A stretch of 64,000 nt of DNA from Riptortus pedestris (lineage: Eukaryota; Arthropoda; Insecta; Hemiptera; Alydidae): the NCBI GenBank assembly GCA_019009955.1, contig CM032230.1, positions 127,310,501-127,374,500 on the forward strand, written 5' to 3'. Under the pieces are notes generated by a model. The model was given only the letters and a program-made list of their open reading frames with translations, made no database searches and had not been told where the DNA came from. Positions 1 through 15,059 of this stretch are shown piece by piece; the first letter of the stretch is position 1; each line of letters opens with the position of its first letter. Both the position numbers and the translations under genes were made by a program.

Positions 1-3000
1 TGAACCTGTCGTTCATGTGATGGGTTTAATAAAAAACAAGTTCCGGAAATAATTACTGAAAAGGGGATTAAGTCATTCAAGATCGAGTCAACATTTTAGT
101 CTCTCTCAAGACCAAAACAGTTTTATGAATCAAGTAAGATGGAGATAATTATTATAATGGTCTTTGCTGGTCTTTGATTCTTTTTTTAATTTTGAAAACC
201 GTCGTCAGAATTTCTCATACACACATATATATTATTTTTTCTTCCTCCAAACTGAGCTATTTTCTTTCACATTCAAAGAACCTATATATTGCTAACGTAA
301 GAGCGAAATTTATATAAACTAAATTCATACATTTGAAAAATGTAAATTAAATTAATTTAAAAAAAATTAAATATAATATTTTCTCACCTAAATACCCTGG
401 TGGCCAGATCAGGCGGCTGACCTAAATTTAATGAATATATTATTTTAGTACACACTTATTAATGTGGTATGTAGCAATGAATTATCATTGGGTTTTTTTA
501 AAAATTAATTTTATTATTTTTTGAAAAGGATTTGCCCCTGAAGAGGCGGTAGTCAAGCCAGGAAACATGTAGGGCTATGTGGATAACGTTTGCGGGGAAA
601 GAAAGGTGTTTTTATTGGTGCCCCTTGCCATTAAACTATTATGAAAAACTAAAATTAAATAAAAAATTAAATATAATATTTTCTATGACCTCAGGAGGCT
701 AACCCAAATGGGTATCCTTAAAATGAGGGTAGCTTCATGTTTGTATCTCCTACAAAAAGGAAGCTTACACGTTTCCGTCAGTATAAGATTGTTCGGTGAA
801 TGAAATAATGCATACTCTTTCATATATTTAGGTTATGACATTAATTTGCTTTTAGTAACTTAACCAGGACATTCACGTTATAACAGTCTACTAGAATAAG
901 GAATTATATTAATCCCTTAGCTTTCTATTATAGTTTTAAATTCGTAATATTATTATTTTGTACGATTATTTCGCTTCTACGCGCAGGGCCATTAGGAGAC
1001 AATAAGTTCATATTACTTTAAAAGCTTAAGGAGCTTAATAGGTTTCGAACAGTATTTTCTTCATTCTTTTTTAGAGAATTTGTACATCCTTCTGGCTTGT
1101 CGTTGGAAGAGGAATGCACTAACACATGCTCTACTGTTATTTTTCATTTAGAATTACGGCAGGTTCAATATATATTTAAGGAGATATATATGTGTGTGTT
1201 AGTGTGGTGTGACCAATCCTTAAAAGAATCAGTAAGATTTCTTCGCGGCGGGTCATCTTTCCTGTTAACTGGTTTAATATTTTATTAAATTGCAATTTGA
1301 TGATAACCACCTTATATCTTGGTCCAATATTCTTCGAACATATTTTTGGAGGTCTTTGGGAGATGCTTTGTTCGATGGTTGCACTATTAGTAGATTTGCG
1401 AGCATTGCTGGCTTCTTCAACTGCGTTCACATTTATTTTAATAATTTTATGAGACGGTGCCCGGAGGAAAATTATTTCTTTATGTCTCATTTTGTAACAT
1501 AATATATGTGTAGCCCGGATTACAGGATTTTGAGAGTCAATTTTTTTAATAGCCTTTAGGGGGCTTATTGGTTCTCTAATAATTATGACTTTTTTATTAT
1601 TTGAGTATCTTTTAGTACCTCTAAAGTTAAAAACACCTCCCATGAAAAGATGGAAATAGATTCTTGTAATTTATATTTGCTAACTTGGTTTTAATTACTT
1701 AAACGACTCAGTTAATTCAATTTTACTTTAAATAATATAAAAAAAACAATTATTGAGTTTTTTCCTCATTTTTATCCTGAAATATGTTTTTATGCGGGAT
1801 TAGCGATTCTTTAAACTAATGGAAGGTCACAATATTCTTTACTAAGAAACAATATATTCATGTTAACATAATCATTAAGAAAAAAAAATTGCACAACATA
1901 TTAAAAGTATTTATGACAGCTTACAATGACAAATGGCCTTATCAAAACATTCCATTGATAAAAATTATTTTCATGAAAGAGCAATTAAAGGATATTTCCA
2001 GAAATTCAAAAACATGTTTACTTGTGCGATTGGCCAATAAAAGTTTAAATTGAAAAAAAAAACTCAGAGAAGTCTTCTACATAAGTATAAAACATACACA
2101 ATACTTAGAATATAATTCTTTTCGAACTTCTGAAATTAATCATCTTCTTCATGTTAACCGTGAAGCACAAAGCAATTTATCTGAGCTTGGTTATGTTTCT
2201 CTAACATAAATAAAGACAAAAAGATGCATAAAGTTGCCAATCTATACTTTTGGAAAATTATAATTGTTTTATTAATAAACGTCGACGTTTTCCTAATATG
2301 GCTAATTGGGAAGGGATATCTACAGGTTAACACCCTTTTCTGAGAGTACTGAGTGTTTGATTTGATGAGTTTGCCACAAATAAATTCCTATTGCCCAGTC
2401 GAGAATCGAACTCACCACTCTAGAAAAATAAAGTTGGCTATTTGACAGTAGCATTTCTAGGTGTTGCTAGGTTTCCCCCACTATTGCTGGCTTGTATCGA
2501 TATATTGTAATTTATTCAAATTTCTTCTTGACCATTCTGCAATATCATACATCTGTTAGTGAATTATATCAAATGTGCTACATTCCTGATTAAACTTGTT
2601 CGTTTAAAAGCTGTTAAATAGGCAAATAAATAATTGTTGACTATTATAATTATAGAAGTTAGTTATTCCAAACATGTCGTTAATGTTATTCAATTGGCTG
2701 GTAAAATAAAAATATGATTTCCGATCAGGGGCTTGTTTAAAATAGGCATATACCAATCCCACACTGGGCTATGAAGAAAAGTAATCTAAAACAGTCTGAT
2801 TAATGCAATTATGCAATACTTTCAGAGTTTGTAAACAGTGTAAACAAAATGTGAAACTCCAATTTCCTATTCATACTTGACCGAATTATTTTTTATGAAT
2901 AAGGCCTTCTTCGCTTTGGCATGAGATCCCTGTTTATTGATTCGCTATCAAGGAAATACTCGTACTTGGGTAATATTTAATTAATCTTATGTCTCCGAAA

Positions 3001-3511
3001 ACACTTAAGCTGAATTCCGCGTCTATTAAGGATATATGTTGTCTATATTTCAATGTAAGTTCCTGGAGAATGTGAGGGGATCTATTTGTTTTTTATAATT
3101 ATTTAAATTTCAGTTTTCTATTTTACCTTCACAGAAGTTGTATTATAGTTTTAGAGCCATTCTGGAGTTGATAAATAAATAGTTTAGGTTTATATTTTTT
3201 TAATAGATTTCCCTTGAAGGAACACTCTAACGGTTGCATTATCATTTTTTATCGTTACCAAACGGGATTTAAATTAAAACGTTTTGTATAAAACTAAAGA
3301 TCAGGATCGTTAATGGCTATAATCGGTGCAGGGGAAGGGGGAGTTCAAAAATTCGAAATATTTCCGTATCCATGTTTGCTACAAAATTGTATGTTATATT
3401 TTATTTATATATTATAAGTAGCTTACCATCCTTTTTGCAAATTTAATTTTTTTAAAAATGTAGATCAATACTGTTCTTCCGTTTCTCGAATATTAACGCA
3501 GATATTTGGAC
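1..3511. other. AT-rich upstream region, no gene recognised
   Basis: No coding exon of either gene could be recognised here, although the initiator exon of the transporter could be hidden if very short. It contains a degenerate hammerhead-like motif near 537-568 and a decayed tRNA-SINE near 2280-2425. A 155-codon minus-strand frame at 1176-1643 is basic in composition and resembles nothing I know. Confidence 0.6.
2280..2425 (-). mobile_element. tRNA-derived SINE fragment
   Basis: On the plus strand this reads GGCTAATTGGGA, an ATCTACAGGTTA block and GAGAATCGAACTCACCACTCTAG, the reverse of the SINE family best preserved at 31937-32156 (B-box GTTCGAATCC). The central part is diverged. Confidence 0.7.
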
Positions 3512-3607
3512 TTAGCAGATTTCCATTGGGGAGGTTGTACTCATGATAGGTTTTCTTCAAATGTCCATCAACCTATTCAGAAGATAACAATAATGAGGTC
3601 CGATGTA

Positions 3608-3660
<53 letters not shown>

Positions 3661-4320
3661 TGTGAACACTAGAGGTCGCAATTTTTGTCTGATGTTTTAT
3701 GAAAAAAGGAAAATCAAGTTTCTTAATGGCTGAAATCGGAAAAGTGGGAGGGGGTGGGTTAGAGAGGGAGAATTTCGAAAATTCAAAATATCTCTTTTGA
3801 TAAGGGTCGGATCGAAAAATCGAATAGAATCAATCTGACAGCAAATGTAATGTTCTATAAGACTTGTTATTTACGTTTTTCAAATATTTTGATTATTAAC
3901 GAAGATATTTGCATTTTTTAGTTTTCAATGAGAACAGTATTTAGTATTTTGGCTACAAAACAAACAGCTTATTGTTAATACGAAATGAGTAGGAGTGATT
4001 TAGGAGTCATTTAATATTTTTATTGAGCTGTTATTTTATGAAACACATTATTCGATGTCTAAATACGAAATATTGTTCTCATTGAGCTTTTACGATCTAC
4101 AAGTGCTGTTATGTACATTTGTTCATTATGTTTAATATTAACCGTGATATTTGCATCTCCTGCTCATGTCATATCAACAAACAGCTGTTATATTATGAAG
4201 AACTTCATTTGAAGCCTAAATACCAAATATTGTTCTCTTTGAACTTTTACGTTTTGAGATAAATCCAAATACGTGGTGCACGTGGGATTTCTGCTTAGTT
4301 AACGCAGCCCCAGCGTGACG
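3512..4320 (-). mobile_element. HINE-like element, full length
   Basis: It runs from a decayed TAGCAGATTTCC terminus, through a (TA)n core (3617-3655), to a GGGATTTCTGCT subterminal repeat and the end palindrome at 4303-4320. It belongs to the shorter subfamily with the internal block around TTGAAGC..AAATACCAAATATTG. It ends 41 bp before transporter exon a. Confidence 0.8.
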
Positions 4321-4361
4321 AATTTCATCCATATATTAACATTTTTTTTTTCTTTTTTCAG

Positions 4362-4458
4362 GGATATAAAAGGAGGAGACACCAAAAACGAGAAGTCCTC
4401 CGCCAATGAGAAGGAGCCAATCCAGGAAGTGAGTGCATTGCGAAGAGCGATCCCACAG
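4362..4458 (+). CDS. Transporter exon a (cytoplasmic N-terminus)
   Basis: The acceptor is a T-rich tract ending CAG at 4361 and the donor is CAG|GTAGGT. It codes for 32 residues of charged, Lys/Glu-rich N-terminus ending SALRRAIPQ, which joins in phase 0 to VLACTANN of the next exon. Its first base completes a codon from an unseen exon. A second plausible donor (GAA|GTGAGT after 4428, also phase 0) lies inside it. A HINE-like copy ends only about 40 bp upstream of this exon. Confidence 0.82.
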
Positions 4459-5818
4459 GTAGGTTATCACTGTCTCAGCTTTGACAACATCTGTTATCTA
4501 TTTTACTACTACTCTGTTACTAAACGAAAAAACACAAAAAACCTCACACCAAATACCTACGTGCATCATCAGGTTTTAGCAGATTTCCCTTAATCGATCC
4601 CGCAGGGAGGGGAAAAATTTCTTATTACCGTGTGCATTTATTCGCGGTGGTGTTAGCAGTATGTAGGTTTATCTACTATTGAACTTCAGGAGGGAAATCT
4701 GCTTAGTTTGCGCAGACAGACTTTTATTTGTATCATATTGTAAAATGTAAACTTCATACATTTTGGTTTAAAGTCTTATGAAAATGTGGGCAATGAGAGG
4801 GTTTACCGTAACTTAATCCCAGAAATACTTCCTATTGTCCACAGTGCAATTTTATTCGACTCTTGAGAATTTTCAGAATATACACAAGTACATATGTGAA
4901 CATTAATTTTATAGCCTTTTCGTCCACTATTAGAAGATTTTCCTTAAGGGAAATTAGCTATTGAGGTTATAATCATGGCACGGTTTTCGAAAAATGTCTT
5001 CAATTGTCCATCGACTCTGCTCAGGAGATAACGAACTATGTATAAGGACAGTAGTATGATTATTTTTAATTGCTTGCATTACTAAAAAAAGGGTCTTTGA
5101 TGTTGTGATTGTAAAAAATGGAAAAAAAGATCCTTCTCACAAAACTTTATTTATATTTTTTCTAATTATGTTAAATAATAAGTTAGAAACTTGAGCATAT
5201 TAGCAGATTTTATGATTAGCTTATATGATTGAAAATTTGAACTGTCAGGCAGATGTCCTTCAGCCAATTGTAGCTAATTTTCCACGAGGGAAGTAACTTA
5301 TTATCCACATGTCACGTGATACGACCTGGGCCTAGATTTCTTTAAATTTTGATGGATCCAGTTGAAAATTTGGTTGACGTCTCATTCTCAACCAGGGTCT
5401 AACAACTCTGGCCTTCAATAGAATTTTCTTCACTCGTGCCTTTGCTGGTGTGAATGGAATTTCCCTCATGATGCTTTTATTGCTGGATGGTCTGATGTAG
5501 GATGCAACGGGAAACTACTACATGCCCTTGTGACCATCATATTATCTTCTTTGGTCTCATGAAAATCAGGTTTACATGTTCATATCTTGAATATTGAGCA
5601 TTTTTGTTATTTGTGCCCTTCAGTAAATCCCCAATTTTAGCCATTGCACTGATTATATTATGAAACGACTTATTCCAACCTAAAATACCCAATATTAGCA
5701 GATTTCCCTTCAGGGAACTCAGCATTTGAAGACGTACTCATGACGCTATTTTCGAAATTTTTCTTCAAATATCCATCGATCCTACCCAGAAGATGACGAA
5801 AATCAGGTCCGTTCAAAA

Positions 5819-5866
<48 letters not shown>

Positions 5867-8800
5867 CTGTTACCGCTCTAGCGGTCGTAATTTTTGTCTT
5901 ATTGTTACCAAACTTGATATATAAGGGTTTTATACAAAAAGACAGATCAAGTTCGTTAACGGCTGAAATCGGAAAAAGGGGGAGAGAGGGTTTAGAGGAG
6001 GAGGATTTAGAAATTTCTTAATATCTCCGTTATTATGCGTCGGATCGAAAAATTGTATAAAACCAATCATATTGCAAATGTAATGTTCTATAAATGTTGT
6101 TATGTACATTTTTTTACTATCTTGATTATGTACTGAGATATTCGCATTTTTTAGTTTTTGGTCTTAAGTAAAGTCCCGCTCCTACTCATCTCATATTTTC
6201 AATATTCTATTATGTTATGAAGCACTTTATTTGAAGCTTAAATACCAAATATTGTTCTCATTGAACTTTTAAGTTTTGAGATAAATCCAAATACGTGGTG
6301 CACGTGGGAAATCCGCTTAGTTAACGCAGCCCCTGCGTGACGGGCTTTATTTTGTTTGGCCAATGAGATGGTTGACAATTTGTTGTTGTTGAATGAATAA
6401 CCTAATTTTTCAACGAATCCTCAGTCTGAGAAGTTGTAGCGATAACCGCCCAAACAATCTTTTATCCCACTTTACAAGGTACAAGGTTATATTGACTCGA
6501 ATTAGTGTCACGCAACACAGAGGTTACCCTATTTACCAGGACCTACTGTAGGAAGGAAGTTATGGGCTTCGCCTTTCCGTAGACCAGTTACACCGGGCGT
6601 CCTTCAGTTTTTCCGAATGAACCTTAATGCCGTGCGGGAATATTAGTAGTGATAAATGGCGAAAGATAATGTGCACCTAAGCATTAAATCAGATGGACTA
6701 CATTAGGTAGCTTGATTTAATTTGAATGGCTTCTTGATTACATTTCACGACTGTGAACAACAACACAACTAGACTGAATGTACGCAGTGCGATTTACATC
6801 TGGTCAGACTGGCATATTTTTCACAAATATATGAACAGTGAGGCATATAAGTCAGCTGGAATATCCAGCTGAATTATCAGAATAAAGAGCATGACTCTGG
6901 AAGGTTAAAATTGGGGCTCGCGTCTTTGTGGTTACCAATGGCTTAAGACTAGGAGAACCCATTATAGTCAATACTGTTTAACCTCATCCTGGCAATCCGA
7001 AAACTAAAGAAACAAAGTCAGTCACGCAGGGGCTGCGTAAACTAAGCAAATTTCTGTATGCAAAGTAATGAGAAATTTTTCAGTCAATTTACAGTACAAG
7101 TTAATAAACTCTACAACGGAAAGCGGCGGAAATGTATACAAACAGGCTAGCCAACCTCGTAACGCTGATAGATAGACCGGAAAGACAAACTATTAACAAA
7201 ATATATCTGAACATAACATATTAATTTTATTGAAAACAATTTACTAAAGCTAGTGCTGTAATTTGTAATGAATCAAAATCAGTTTTATCGCAATCACTTA
7301 AATTTTAGAAAAAAAGGGGGGGGGGTCAACATAAAGTGTTTGCGTATAACACAAAATAAATTTCAATGAAAACAATATTTGGTATTTAGCCTTGTCATGA
7401 AGTAGTTATTTATATTTTATATTATATTTCAGCTTATTATTAATATGACACTAGTAGGACCAGGGGTTTACTGAAAGCATAAAACTAAAAAATCCAAATA
7501 TCTCGGTTAGTACTCATTATACGGAAAATATGTATAGAACAATATTTATAGTGCATTTAATTTTCAATAAGATTAATTCTATACACTTTTTTGATCCGAC
7601 GTATAGTAACAGAGATTTACGAATTTTCGAAATTCCTCCTCTAAACCTCCCTCTCTCTGTTCCGATTTCAGCCGGCTAATGAACTTGATATTTCGTTTTG
7701 CATAAAGCGACTAGATATCGAGTTTGGTAACGATTAAACAATAATTGCGACCATTAGAGTAACAGACAAATATATACGTATGTATATATACAGTTTTGAA
7801 CGGACCTCATTTTCGTCATCTCCCAGGTAGGATCGATGGACATTTGAAGAAGAAATTCGAAAATTCCGTCAAGAGTACGACCTCAATAGCTGATTTCCCT
7901 TCAGGGAAATCTGCTAAAATTCGCATTCGTATTTAACAACTCCTACAAAACTTTTTTTTTTTTTTTTCAAGGGCTCTCCAATTTCCTCAATTAGTGAAAT
8001 CGACTTGAACGTAATCGGTCCGATATTTAATTGCCGAACCTAATATTTACGACAGACAACAAAATAAAATGAGCAATTGCTTATCGTATCCAAACTTTTA
8101 TCTCCTAGAAAAGTGTTTCGAGTGACGAATTATTGTGAAGGTGTGTCCTTGACGAATGACTATCATCTCTCTCGTCTCAGCAGAAGTTGATAACTCACGT
8201 GTCTTTATCACTGACTAGTGCATGGTTCAACATAAAAGTTAAAAACACAAAACGAAAAAATCGAGGTCTCACTAATCTGCAAGTGGGAAATTTTACAATC
8301 GTGTCAATTACTTTTCTGAGTGTGGGAAAATTTTCTACATGAAGTAGTTTTGATAAAAATTTAATTTGTTTATGAGTGGTCCTTAGTGTTTTTGCTATAT
8401 TAAAGATAATTTAATTAATTATATGTGCGGCTGATTATAAACGCATTTCTTTGTCCACTATCAATAGTGACCTCACAAACGACATTTTACAATACCTGCC
8501 CTACTTTTGTTTTTAAGTTGCTTAGTTAGTTAAATAAAAACAAAATGTCCGTCACGCGGGGGCTGCGTAAACTAAGCAGATTTCCCACGTAAAGTTATAA
8601 TCGGAATCAGCCGAACTAGCTTTCGGCGGAAACTAATAGAAGCGACCATAGCTCGTCCGCTACACTTAATAAAAATGCAAATATCTCGGTTAATATTCAA
8701 GATAGAGAATAAATGTATATAACACCATTTAATAGATCTTTTAATTTTCAATTAGATTGGTTCTATACAAATTTTCGATCAGACGTACGGTAACGGAGAT

Positions 8801-8965
8801 ATTTCGAATTTTCGAAAATCCTCCCCTCTAAACCCCTTCCACTGGTCCGATATCAGCAGTTAACGAACATGATCTTTATTTTTACATAGAACGTTTAAAT
8901 ACTGAGTTTGGTAACGATCAAGCAACAATTGCGACCCCTAGAGCGTTAACAGACAAATATATAAT

Positions 8966-9037
<72 letters not shown>

Positions 9038-11951
9038 TTCGTCATGATCGATGAACATTTGAAGAAATTTTCGAAAATCGCATTCATGAGTGACCTCAAT
9101 AGCTGATTTCCCTTAAAGGAAATCAGCTAAAAATGAAAATGATCAATGGAAATGAGAACTCTAGTGACTCGGTTACTTAAAGTAATATCAGACGAACTTA
9201 AGAGGAGGTTTCCAGAGGCTGAAAACATACAAATACAAATAACCCGATTAAAAATAGAAATAAAAAAACTTTATTAAATAATTTTAGGAAGCTAAAAGTT
9301 TAACATAAGGATATATATGTATATTATATACATATATTGAGCTCATTTTCTTCATCTCCTAGGTAGGATCGATGGAAGATTTTTTTTTTCAAAAATCGAG
9401 ACACGGGTACAGCCTCAACAGCTGATTTCCCATTAGGGAAATTTGCTAAAACTCGTGCACATAATATCCAACTTTTAATCATGTAAAAAGACTTTAAGAG
9501 ATATATCTTATTTTTAATGTTTTAATGTGAGATGACTTTGTATAGAGCTTAAACTTTATTTATTTACAGAATCGTGTTTTAAAACTGTTTTTTATAAGTG
9601 TATGTAAATCGAGTTTAATCTGATGAAGTGCGCCTTTTATCACTTGCAGCATTCCATTTCATTTCTAATTCAGACCTTGCTACAAGGCCTCGCAAATCTG
9701 ATGCAATAATCTGATTTTACATTTATCTGTTTGTTTTCAGGACCTTCTACCAACAAAGATGAATAGCCCATTTCACAATAACTCTGTTAGACAACGTGTT
9801 CCTTCCATGAATTCAGCCCGGAACTAACATTTTCCTTATAATTCGTAATCAACAGCGTCCCCCACAGTTTTATTGTTTTATATGGAGGGAATACTCCGTA
9901 ACAAAATAATTAAGAATTTAACTATACTTCTGAATTGCACTGGCTTTTTGCTCCAGTGGTCATGGCGACTACTGTTTTAGAGACTTGAAGAAAATATCCG
10001 AAAAGTTGCCGAATGCACGAAAAGACCGCTGGAGCAGAAAGCCGGCGTATGTCAGAACAGTTTGCCTAGCGAGCAAGTCTGTAATATAAAATAATTCAAT
10101 TATTTTTTAATTTGAAAAGAAATTCTTCATATTTTCCGGTAGTCACTGTTAAGTTATAAATCTGTAAATCTTTGACATCTTCTTCTATACGTTTTTTTCT
10201 AACGAAACACACATTCTTCGCTAAAAACAAATAGCGAGTTGTACACCTTGTCATAAGCCTCACACATCGAAATCTTGCTACTTTATTATAATACTAAATT
10301 TCTTTTTCTTTTGCCATTTTTTCTTTAAGTCAGACTATACATGTTCAACTAGTTGATTAATCAAGTTCGAATTTTTTATTCTTGAAATTTTCTGCAATGC
10401 ACCAAATCGAAGAACCCACTAAAACATAATTTGTAGGTCTTATTATGATATCCAAAAATGGTTCTATTCAAATCGCTTGTATCTCTCATAAGTGTAGTGA
10501 AATTTGCATTTTTGTTTTTATTTTCGCCTTCCTCTAACCCCCCCCCCCTCCTGATCTTAATCGTTTTCTATAATAAGGGAGGTGTATAATAAACCTAAAC
10601 ATTAAATTTAAACATTCTAAGGATTGCCGTTTTTTGATTTATCAAGATATGTACTGACGTCATACCGAAATGGGCCCAGAGAGTGTCAAACTGGATAACC
10701 CTTCGAAATCTGGAAACCAAAAGTTTTCGCGATTTCGTAACTTGCTTTGCTTCATGCAAGGATGTACAAGTAACTAAATTAGATTGAAAACGCACGTCAC
10801 TGTCCTTCTCCATGCTCCTCCTCGATCTTTGACCACATTGTAAATAAAAAATAATAAAAAAAGAAACATTACCTACCCAAGTTGATTAACGTCCGTAAAC
10901 GTCAACGTGGAAGCCCACGGTTTCCTATAACTTGAGATATTACCTATATTGAGATTACGAGACGATCCCTGGCATAATTGCGGTAAACCTACCCACAAGG
11001 CTATTATTTAATAGTTTCTACGCTTTTAATATCTGCGTCTACCTTGAGCTGGCTTTCTCTAGTGTTATGGTATTCTTGACATCCACAATAAAAGTCAGAA
11101 ACACTAGATAGCAAGTTAACACAAAGAAAAATCTGATGTAAGCACCACAAGGCTTTGTACTCCCATTGAATTATTATTGCTATTATTTATTAACGCCCAC
11201 TTTTTGCTGCTATGGCTAATTGGGACGGGCTATCAACAGGTTACCACCCTTGTCTAGCCAGGGTGGGACTAAGGATTTTATTTAATGAGTACGTCACAGA
11301 ATGAATTCCCACATACCCAAGCGGGGATTGAACTCACCACTCCAGGTTTACCATTTCAGACTAAGGCTAACTCACATGGCTAACCTGAGCCCCTACCATT
11401 AAATTAAATAATTAAAATGTTCACTTTGTACTTCATTTAAAAATAATAAACATTGTTGTTCCGAGTATCTTTGAAGGTATGGAGAAATTTGCAGCATATA
11501 TTTTCACTGCTACATATGAGCTCTATCTTAGTCAATTTCCATCAAAGGGGAGGTACACTAGATGTTAAAGAAGTCCTAAATATTATTATTTATTATTCGA
11601 GATACTTAAGTACCCATAAACATACCGTAACCGTACACCAGTACAACGTCAAACAAAACTGGAAGGTGAAAACGGGTAATACCGTTGAAACCTGAAAATC
11701 GTTTTTTTGGTGACAATACTTTCTTCTCATCTTGCTAAAAAAGGGAAATTATTCATCAACATTATATATTCACAAGCTCTACAAATTGTCTAAGATACTT
11801 ACTAATTGAATAAATAAAATAAAGGCAATAAAATACTACGTTGGAGAGAGAAAGTGGAAGTTTAGGCAGAGGGAATGATCCTGAATTCTAGTGATGTTAT
11901 CAATAGTAACTTTCTGTAAATGAATACAGGTAAAGTGAACGCTAGATCAAG

Positions 11952-12014
<63 letters not shown>

Positions 12015-14982
12015 CATGAGCCTTGATACAAAGGACTCCATAGTGCCATCACGTGCTGGAATAGGGCAAATTTAGACACTGATATCCAGTTCACAATCGT
12101 TCGAAGTCAATTCCACAAACTTTGTTATTATCAGCGTTTTAAAACGTCGTAATAAAATAAGTAGCATGCCGGCAGTACGTGAACAACCAGGAAACTAGAC
12201 ATGTGACCCTGAAATAATTTTTATGCTTAACCTTCCGAAATGGAACATGCATATTGCATGTCGTTTTAGTTCTAAAATTAAGTCATTTAAGAGAAAGTCT
12301 TTCTCCTGTAAACATTTCTCACCGAAACGTTTGAATAATATTTAGTGCTCATTGCTTCTTGTTCCTTTCATTACTCTATGATTGTTATCCATTATGAAAT
12401 TATCAAAAACAAATTAATAATAAAAAAAAATAAAAGAAATAATTGGGATTCAAAAGTCATCCACTCAAGAATTTACTTTGATGATGTAATCTATTTTTTT
12501 TCTATAATAAAGTTTTTAGCATTTAGAGTAGGTTTTTCAACGACAAGTACTTCAATACATGCAGAGTGCACTTTCAGAGACCAAGCTCCATCATCAGTGC
12601 CTGCTGACGAAACAGACTACCTTAAGAAATTACAAACATAGCATGGTCAACTGTGTAGAAAAGAGTCACACAAAAACAAACACGTCTAGGTTGCTAATTG
12701 TCGACCATGCTATTTTATATATTAAGGTTTGATGTTTTATCAGCAGGCACTGATGGTGGGGATTGGTCTCTGAAAGTTCATTATACTATGAACTCTATAT
12801 AGAAAAAAAATATACCGCCACACAGTACAAAGATTATGGACCATTTCTATTTAGCGTACGTTGCATAAATAAATAGGTGATTTCCCTTGGGGGAAATCTG
12901 CCAAAATACCAGGGCTTAGAACCAAAACAAATAAGTCAGTCACGCAGGGGCTGCGATAACTAAGCAGATTTCCCACGTGCATCACGTATTTGCATTTATC
13001 TCAAAAAGTACATGTTTAATGAGAACAATACTTGGTATTCAGGGTTCAAATAAAGTGATTCCTAATATAAAAGCTTATTGTTAATATAACATGAGTTGAG
13101 CTGGGGTTTATTGAAAGCCGAAAACTGAAAAATTATAATATCTCCGTTAATAATCAACATAGTCAAAACAAGTAGATAACAACATTTATAGAACATTACA
13201 ATAAGATTTTTCCCATACAGTATTTCGATCCAGCGCATGATAACGGAAATACTAAAATTTTTTGTAATAAAGATCAAGTTCGTTAACGAGGGCCCCGAGA
13301 TATTAACGTGATCTTTATTTTCACATAAAACATTTAAATATCTAGTATATAGCGTTAACAGACAATTGTATACCTATATAGTTTTGAACGGACATCATTT
13401 TCGTCATTTCCTCGTTTAGATCTATGGACATTTAAGGAAAATTTTCAAAGATCGCGTCACGAGTACTACCTCAATAGCTGATTTCCCTTAAGGGAAATCT
13501 GCTAAGAACTGTAAAGTTAAACTTAAACATTTCTCTATTTATTAGGTAAGTATTGTATATTCTACAATGTGGGAATATTTTAGATTCATGGTATACTCTA
13601 GAATTTATACAACAAGATATTTTTGGTGTTTAATGACAAAATAGTATGATAATAGTTGAAATGAAATTAGCTAGGTAGGGATTATTCAAATGTATTAGAA
13701 TAAAGAGACAAGTAATTTGAAAAATAGCAACCATATGAGGTATGAAAAAAGTAGAGATTTAAAAAAAAAAATCTTTAAATGTGGTTTTCAAAGAAAGGTT
13801 GTGGTTACCTTGTGTGATATGCGTCATACTAGTTCCTATTGAGATCACCTCTAACAAGGGCGCGTCCAAAATCAGACGAAGCTGTTTTTTCAAGGATATA
13901 CAGCTTCAATAAATAGGACTAATGTAAAAATCATTCAGGAACTGATAAAGGATTTTGGTCCTGCAATCGCTGAAACTGATCTCCTCCGCCAAGGCCACCT
14001 CAGGCATTGTAATAAATGAATAACTCATTAGAATCCAATTGACAAGGACTGAATTTGTACTTGAATGTCATAACTTTGATATGACAGCTTTCAGCCTTCA
14101 GTGTGAGACCAATGGGGAAAAAATGGAGATATCTCTCTTAACAATATTATCGGTGTTTAAGCGGTGTCGGAAAGAGATTATCTCATTGTTTTCATAGCAT
14201 TCTTTTTTGTAACGTGCTTCTCTGGTAACTTTCTCCCTTCCAGAAAAAAATAGCTTTACAGGTATTTAACTAGCGACTTAATAATCAGCTTTTTTTTAAA
14301 GTGGATTTTATAATTAAGATGCTGTTTTTCCAATACAGGCCACAATAACAGTTACTTTATCACTTTCAACAGTTTCAAGTACAACTTTGTGACTCTCAAA
14401 TTAAAATACTTCCAGCAACAAAAAAATGCTTTGTATTGAGTGAGCATGCACTCAAGATGCATAAAAAAATATAATAATAAAAACAATGCAAAATATATCA
14501 CATAATAAAAATAATGCTCTGAAGAAGTGACTATAAATAATGTTAATAACCATAAAAAATTTATTTACGTAAACATTTACACATTGGTATGAAAGAATAA
14601 AGGTCCTTGTTGATGTAAACGTTAGTGTTAAATGGTTGTATTACTTATTTAAAACAAGCTAATGTTTGTCGTAGTCACTGGCAAAATGTCTCGATCGTTC
14701 ATATATAGTACTCCAGAAGGAATTTAGAATATTCGTTTTTGCCACATTCATAAGTAACTTATTAGTCCAGATGATAATTCTTTAATTGCAACAAAGTCAA
14801 CGGGTCTCAGTTTTTCTAAGTCTCAACCTTCTATAAGTAAACCAGTATCATTAGCATAAAAAAATGGATTTTGACATATTTCAGCTAAGGGAAATCATCA
14901 GTTGAAGTCGTATACTCTTGATGCGATTTTCAAAGATTTGTTTGAAGTCCGCCGAAGCGACTCAAAGAAATCTACTAGGGAG

Positions 14983-15059
<77 letters not shown>

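Larger units (their letters stand above)
10045..12569. other. Intronic sequence with one SINE and a microsatellite
   Basis: Apart from the SINE at 11175-11393 and the (TA)n(CA)n tract near 11958-12009, I see no gene or matching repeat. Short open frames here (for example 11453-11695 and 12345-12641) have no family features. Confidence 0.5.

Noticed and set aside
1176..1643. 155-codon open frame on the minus strand
   Set aside because: It has no recognisable domain and a low-complexity basic composition. I tried reading the region as a mitochondrial insertion in insect mitochondrial code on the plus strand (hydrophobic pieces appear), but could not match it to any gene, so no claim is made.
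4315..4593. 92-codon frame as a stand-alone small gene
   Set aside because: It runs through a splice acceptor and a donor; only 4362-4458 matches the transporter N-terminus and joins in phase to exon b.
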